Assembly (NCBI RefSeq): GCF_001401155.1 | Contig: NZ_LJRO01000482.1 | Span: 34,570 to 98,569, forward strand | From: Pseudomonas tremae | GTDB taxonomy: Bacteria; Pseudomonadota; Gammaproteobacteria; Pseudomonadales; Pseudomonadaceae | DNA: 64,000 nt | Reading direction: 5' to 3' | Shown: piece by piece, positions 60,145 to 64,000 of the stretch | How positions within the stretch are numbered: the first letter of the stretch is position 1 | Layout of the letters: every line of letters begins with the position of its first letter | The notes under the pieces: generated by a model | What the model was told of the DNA's origin: nothing | The model's input: the letters and a program-made list of their open reading frames with translations, nothing else | The model's database searches: none | Translations under genes and position numbers: made by a program

Positions 60145-61161
60145 ATGAAAGTTTTCTACGACAAAGACTGTGACCTTTCGATCATCCAAGGCAAGAAAGT
60201 CGCCATCATCGGCTACGGTTCGCAAGGCCACGCTCAAGCGTGCAACCTGAAAGACTCCGGTGTTGACGTCACTGTCGGCCTGCGTAAAGGTTCGGCCACT
60301 GTCGCCAAGGCTGAAGCTCATGGCTTGAAAGTGACTGACGTTGCTTCTGCCGTTGCTGCTGCCGACGTGGTCATGATCCTGACCCCTGACGAGTTCCAGT
60401 CCCAGCTGTACAAGAATGAAGTCGAGCCGAACCTGAAAAAGGGCGCAACACTGGCGTTCTCCCACGGCTTCGCCATTCACTACAACCAGGTCGTGCCTCG
60501 CGCTGACCTCGACGTGATCATGATCGCGCCGAAGGCTCCGGGCCACACTGTGCGTACCGAATTCGTCAAAGGCGGCGGTATTCCTGACCTGATCGCGGTT
60601 TATCAGGATGCGTCCGGCAACGCCAAGAACGTTGCTTTGTCCTACGCTTCGGGCGTTGGCGGTGGCCGTACCGGTATCATCGAAACCACTTTCAAGGACG
60701 AGACTGAAACCGACCTGTTCGGCGAGCAGGCTGTTCTGTGCGGCGGTACTGTCGAGCTGGTCAAAGCCGGTTTCGAAACGCTGGTTGAAGCGGGTTACGC
60801 GCCAGAAATGGCTTACTTCGAATGCCTGCACGAACTGAAGCTGATCGTTGACCTTATGTACGAAGGCGGTATCGCCAACATGAACTACTCGATCTCCAAC
60901 AACGCCGAGTTCGGCGAGTACGTGACCGGTCCTGAAGTCATCAACGCCGAATCCCGTCAGGCCATGCGCAACGCTCTGAAGCGCATCCAGGACGGCGAAT
61001 ACGCGAAGATGTTCATTACCGAAGGTGCAACAGGCTACCCTTCGATGACCGCCAAGCGTCGTAACAACGCTGAGCACGGTATCGAAGTCATCGGTGAAAA
61101 ACTGCGCTCGATGATGCCTTGGATTGCGGCGAACAAGATCGTCGACAAAGACAAGAACTAA
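60145..61161 (+). CDS. ilvC: Ketol-acid reductoisomerase (NADP+)
   Basis: The 338-residue class I enzyme isomerises and reduces acetolactate with NADPH and magnesium. The cofactor fingerprint is VAIIGYGSQGHAQACNLKDS, with Arg and Ser residues downstream (GLRKGSAT) for NADPH. The metal site is in GIIETTFKDETETDLFGEQA and CLHELKLIVDLMYEGG. It follows ilvH by 47 bp and is ended by a strong terminator, closing the ilvIHC operon. Confidence 0.97.
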   Translation: MKVFYDKDCDLSIIQGKKVAIIGYGSQGHAQACNLKDSGVDVTVGLRKGSATVAKAEAHGLKVTDVASAVAAADVVMILTPDEFQSQLYKNEVEPNLKKGATLAFSHGFAIHYNQVVPRADLDVIMIAPKAPGHTVRTEFVKGGGIPDLIAVYQDASGNAKNVALSYASGVGGGRTGIIETTFKDETETDLFGEQAVLCGGTVELVKAGFETLVEAGYAPEMAYFECLHELKLIVDLMYEGGIANMNYSISNNAEFGEYVTGPEVINAESRQAMRNALKRIQDGEYAKMFITEGATGYPSMTAKRRNNAEHGIEVIGEKLRSMMPWIAANKIVDKDKN

Positions 61162-61175
61162 GCATTCAGCTTCAC

Positions 61176-61206
61176 AAAAAAACGCGGCCAATCGGTCGCG
61201 TTTTTT
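61176..61206 (+). terminator. Terminator of ilvIHC
   Basis: ACGCGGCC (61182-61189) pairs with GGTCGCGT (61194-61201), including one GU pair, around an AATC loop. A run of six T follows from 61201. It lies 20 bp after the ilvC stop. Confidence 0.92.
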
Positions 61207-61307
61207 CGTTATGGGTCAGGCTCTGGTATAAAGCTGCAATTGTTTGCTGGCGAACCCTCGCCGCAGACCTGTGTCGAACCTTTTCATACCGCTGCAAGGT
61301 AATCTCC

Positions 61308-62153
61308 ATGAGCGAACGTCCTGAAGAGCCCATCAAGGCCTCTGACGCTGAAAGTCTGCTACCGATCGATGAGCATGTAGAAGAAGGGCATGACGCCGAA
61401 GGCCGGCAAGTCCGGCATCGCGGTATCTACCTGCTGCCTAACCTGTTTACCACTGCGAATCTGTTCGCTGGCTTCTATTCCATCATCAGCTCCATGAGCG
61501 CACAAAGCGCGATGAGTGCAGGTGATACCGCCGGTGCGAGCAAGTATTTCGCATTCGCGGCGATTGCGATCTTCGTTGCTATGGTGCTCGATGGCCTGGA
61601 TGGTCGTGTTGCACGCATGACCAATACCCAGAGCGCATTCGGCGCCGAATACGATTCCCTGTCCGACATGGTCGCCTTCGGTGTCGCCCCGGCGCTGCTG
61701 GCGTTTGGCTGGGCATTGGGTGACATGGGCAAGGTCGGCTGGATGGTGGCCTTCATCTATGTGGCGGGTGCTGCATTGCGACTGGCGCGCTTCAATACCC
61801 AGGTCGGCAAGGCTGACAAACGTTACTTCATCGGTCTGGCCAGCCCTGCTGCGGCAGGTGTTGTGGCAGGCACCGTCTGGGCATTCAGCGATTTCGGCAT
61901 TCAAGGCTCCAAGCTGTCGTTTCTGGTGGCCTTGCTGGTCGCTGCAGCCGGTATGCTGATGGTCAGCAACATCAAGTACAACAGCTTCAAGGAGCTGGAC
62001 CTGAAAGGGCGCGTGCCTTTTGTAGCAATTCTGGCCGTTGTGCTGGTGTTTGCGGTGGTGTTCAGTGATCCACCGCGCATTCTGCTGCTGATATTCCTCG
62101 CTTATGCGTTGTCCGGACCGATTCAGTATCTATTGCATCGCCGTAAGGCCTAG
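61308..62153 (+). CDS. pssA: CDP-diacylglycerol-serine O-phosphatidyltransferase
   Basis: The 281-residue membrane enzyme makes phosphatidylserine, the precursor of phosphatidylethanolamine. The CDP-alcohol phosphatidyltransferase motif is MVLDGLDGRVARMTNTQ, followed by SAFGAEYDSLSDMVAFGVAP, containing all the Asp and Gly ligands. About eight hydrophobic spans. An acidic cytoplasmic N terminus (MSERPEEPIKASDAESLLP) of about 40 residues precedes the first span. The start is at 61308, since the longer frame overlaps ilvC and its terminator. Downstream of ilvC is its usual Pseudomonas place. Confidence 0.93.
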   Translation: MSERPEEPIKASDAESLLPIDEHVEEGHDAEGRQVRHRGIYLLPNLFTTANLFAGFYSIISSMSAQSAMSAGDTAGASKYFAFAAIAIFVAMVLDGLDGRVARMTNTQSAFGAEYDSLSDMVAFGVAPALLAFGWALGDMGKVGWMVAFIYVAGAALRLARFNTQVGKADKRYFIGLASPAAAGVVAGTVWAFSDFGIQGSKLSFLVALLVAAAGMLMVSNIKYNSFKELDLKGRVPFVAILAVVLVFAVVFSDPPRILLLIFLAYALSGPIQYLLHRRKA

Positions 62154-62223
62154 CCAATGATCTGATTTCCACCATACTCCGTAGTCTATTGATGCATCAG
62201 TTCCTTTGGCCTGCGGAGTCATC

Positions 62224-63237
62224 ATGCTAATCAAGCTTCCTTCTGCGTCCGACTCGAAAGAGTCGGACGTCACGCCTGAATCCATCTACCTTTCCCGGCG
62301 CACGCTGCTTGCCAGTTCGCTGGCCGGTCTGGCTGTCACGGCATTGCCGCGATGGGCCGGTGCAGCTGACGCCTCCCGTTACGCCGATGTGGAGGCGGGC
62401 AAGGCTCCGGGGTGGTTTGCCGACAAGCTGCCTGCTACCAAATGGCAGGCAGTCAACGTCAAGGACGAAGCGATCACGCCTTTCAAGGACGCGACTCACT
62501 ACAACAACTTCTACGAGTTCGGCACTGATAAAGGTGATCCTGCCAAGAACGCCGGTTCGTTGCAGACCGAGCCGTGGAGCGTTGTGATCGATGGCGAAGT
62601 CGGCAAGCCGGGGCGCTATGCGCTTGAAGACTTCATGAAGCCCTATCAACTGGAAGAGCGGATCTATCGGCTGCGCTGTGTAGAGGCCTGGTCGATGGTT
62701 ATTCCGTGGATGGGGTTCCCGATCTCTGAGCTGCTCAAGCAGGTGGAGCCAACGTCCAAAGCCAAATACATTCGCTTCGAAACGCTGGAGGACCCCAAGT
62801 CAATGCCGGGTCAGCGCTCAGACTTTGCTTTGATCGACTGGCCTTATGTAGAAGGGCTGCGTCTGGACGAGGCAATGAACCCGTTGGCGATTCTGGCAGT
62901 GGGTATGTACGGACGTGAGCTGCCTAACCAGAATGGCGCGCCGCTGCGTTTGGTGGTGCCGTGGAAATATGGTTTTAAAAGTGTGAAGTCCATCGTACGA
63001 ATCAGTCTGGTCAGCGAGCAGCCCAAGACCACCTGGCAAAGTATTGCGGCCAATGAATATGGCTTCTACGCCAACGTCAACCCGACTGTCGATCATCCGC
63101 GCTGGACACAAGCTCGCGAGCGACGCCTGCCGAGCGGGCTGTTCAGCCCTAACGTGCGCGATACGCAAATGTTCAACGGTTATGCGGAGGAGGTTGCTTC
63201 CTTGTATGCAGGCATGGATTTGCGGAAGGACTATTGA
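62224..63237 (+). CDS. msrP: Protein-methionine-sulfoxide reductase catalytic subunit MsrP
   Basis: The 337-residue periplasmic molybdopterin enzyme (formerly YedY) reduces oxidised methionine in envelope proteins. The Tat signal is YLSRRTLLASSLAGLAVTAL (twin Arg at about 23-24), cleaved after GAA. The molybdenum ligand is Cys152 in YRLRCVEAWSMVIPWMGFP. The cofactor-binding GAPLRLVVPWKYGFKSVKSI is present. The start at 62224 is preferred to an upstream frame. The stop overlaps the msrQ ATG. Confidence 0.95.
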   Translation: MLIKLPSASDSKESDVTPESIYLSRRTLLASSLAGLAVTALPRWAGAADASRYADVEAGKAPGWFADKLPATKWQAVNVKDEAITPFKDATHYNNFYEFGTDKGDPAKNAGSLQTEPWSVVIDGEVGKPGRYALEDFMKPYQLEERIYRLRCVEAWSMVIPWMGFPISELLKQVEPTSKAKYIRFETLEDPKSMPGQRSDFALIDWPYVEGLRLDEAMNPLAILAVGMYGRELPNQNGAPLRLVVPWKYGFKSVKSIVRISLVSEQPKTTWQSIAANEYGFYANVNPTVDHPRWTQARERRLPSGLFSPNVRDTQMFNGYAEEVASLYAGMDLRKDY

Positions 63238-63869
63238 TGCGATATCCGTTTTTTCGTCTGGCGGTCTTTATTGCTGCCTGTATTGCGCCCGTGTGGTGGG
63301 TTTATCAGGCCTGGATTTTCGCCTTGGGGCCTGATCCGGGCAAAGCCCTCGTCGAGAACTTAGGCCTGGCAACATTGATCATGTTGCTGATCACAATGTC
63401 GATGACGCCGTTGCAGCGTCTTACCGGCTGGCCGGGCTGGGTTGTGGTGCGTCGCCAGCTGGGGTTGTGGTGCTTTGCCTATGTGGTGCTGCACATGGCG
63501 ATGTACGCACTGTTTGTGCTGGGGCTGGACTGGGGGCAGTTGGGCGTCGAGCTGGTCAAGCGACCTTATATTATTGTCGGCGCACTGGCGTTTCTGTGTT
63601 TACTGGTGTTGGCAGTGACCTCCAATCGTTACAGTCAACGCCGCCTGGGCAGTCGCTGGAAAAAGCTGCACCGGCTCATCTATGTGATTCTGGGGCTGGG
63701 TTTGCTGCATATGTTCTGGATTGTCAGGGCTGATCTTAAAGAGTGGGCCTTGTATGCAGGTATAGGGGCGGTGTTGCTGCTGTTGAGGATTCCTGTGATT
63801 GCTCGGCATATCCCCCGTATTGGCGGGCCAGCAAAGGGCCGTTCGCACAAAGTTCAAAATAACGGTTGA
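63237..63869 (+). CDS. msrQ: MsrQ, haem-binding membrane subunit
   Basis: The 210-residue protein has five or six transmembrane helices of the ferric-reductase-like fold. Candidate haem ligands are His in LWCFAYVVLHMAMYALFVL and in WKKLHRLIYVILGLGLLHMF. It passes electrons from the quinone pool or flavin to MsrP. The ATG overlaps the msrP stop (TGATG). Normal length and position. Confidence 0.94.
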   Translation: MRYPFFRLAVFIAACIAPVWWVYQAWIFALGPDPGKALVENLGLATLIMLLITMSMTPLQRLTGWPGWVVVRRQLGLWCFAYVVLHMAMYALFVLGLDWGQLGVELVKRPYIIVGALAFLCLLVLAVTSNRYSQRRLGSRWKKLHRLIYVILGLGLLHMFWIVRADLKEWALYAGIGAVLLLLRIPVIARHIPRIGGPAKGRSHKVQNNG

Positions 63870-63893
63870 CGCCCTCTGTGATCTGTCTATAAT
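63866..63893 (+). promoter_or_regulatory. Strong sigma-70 promoter near the right edge
   Basis: TTGACG (63866-63871) and a perfect TATAAT (63888-63893) are spaced 16 bp. A GC-rich discriminator TCGCCCCAC follows, as in stringently controlled stable-RNA promoters. The start site should be near 63900. The driven gene lies beyond the window; an rRNA operon is a reasonable guess. Confidence 0.7.
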
Positions 63894-63924
63894 TCGCCCC
63901 ACTTCCGGCGCAGACGGAAACGAA

Positions 63925-63957
63925 AAAGCCTTGTAGATCAATAGGTTACAAGGCTTT
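63925..63957 (+). other. Leader hairpin downstream of the edge promoter
   Basis: AAAGCCTTGTA (63925-63935) and TACAAGGCTTT (63947-63957) form a perfect 11-bp stem with an 11-base loop. Only three T end the stem and GGAGTG follows, so it is a poor terminator for msrQ. It may be a structured 5' leader of the transcript that starts near 63900. Confidence 0.5.
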
Positions 63958-64000
63958 GGAGTGAAGAGTCAGCGAGGGAGGAGGTCGAGTCTGCAGTGAT

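Overview
The window looks like the chromosome of a fluorescent Pseudomonas, most likely of the Pseudomonas syringae group. The evidence is the GC-rich codon use, the pilBCD/pilA, cbrAB-crcZ-pcnB, ampDE-nadC, gluQ-dksA, panBC-folK and mrcB-lpoP neighbourhoods, short REP palindromes of the kind common in that group, and a Fur-controlled PrrF-type RNA. The species is inferred, not proven. No insertion sequence, prophage, CRISPR array, tRNA or rRNA gene was seen.

Layout. 1-3.8 kb: type IV pilus genes (pilD cut by the left edge, pilC, pilB) read leftward, with pilA divergent under a sigma-54 promoter. 3.8-5.2 kb: an accessory patch with an apparently decayed spacer and a DUF433/PIN-like toxin-antitoxin pair. 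5.2-5.7 kb: a DUF1523 membrane protein. 5.86-17.4 kb: a long rightward ter (tellurite/stress) operon. Its first half is a biosynthetic module: ATP-grasp ligase, TerD-trypsin fusion, two phosphoribosyltransferase-fold proteins, two HAD phosphatases and a citrate-lyase-like aldolase. Its second half holds TerD-family proteins, TerB and the membrane protein TerC. Two leftward genes facing it, a TerD-vWA (TerF-like) protein and a GYF-AIM24 protein, belong to the same theme.

20-34 kb: core metabolism. nadC; a DUF1631 protein; ampDE (peptidoglycan recycling and beta-lactamase signalling); tatD and cra facing the fruBKA fructose phosphotransferase operon, with a Cra operator between; a thiolase and a DUF2236 protein. 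35-47.7 kb: mostly leftward genes. pgi; panBC; folK-pcnB; the catabolite-repression relay cbrX-cbrA-cbrB with the Hfq/Crc-sequestering RNA CrcZ, its sigma-54 promoter and a CbrB palindrome; gluQ-dksA.

48-64 kb: an aminotransferase and sfsA; a Rieske protein; deoC; the PrrF-like small RNA behind a Fur box; a pentapeptide protein; a phosphotransferase/P-loop kinase fusion; the cell-wall set mrcB-lpoP-yqcC; a DUF4124 protein; ilvIHC then pssA; and the periplasmic methionine sulfoxide repair pair msrPQ. The window ends in a strong sigma-70 promoter and a hairpin that may lead into a stable-RNA operon.

The most system-like content is the ter cluster. Its gene set matches the published idea of a Ter-linked pathway making a nucleoside-like metabolite, but the product and function are unknown, and the TerD-protease fusion is the part most worth following up.
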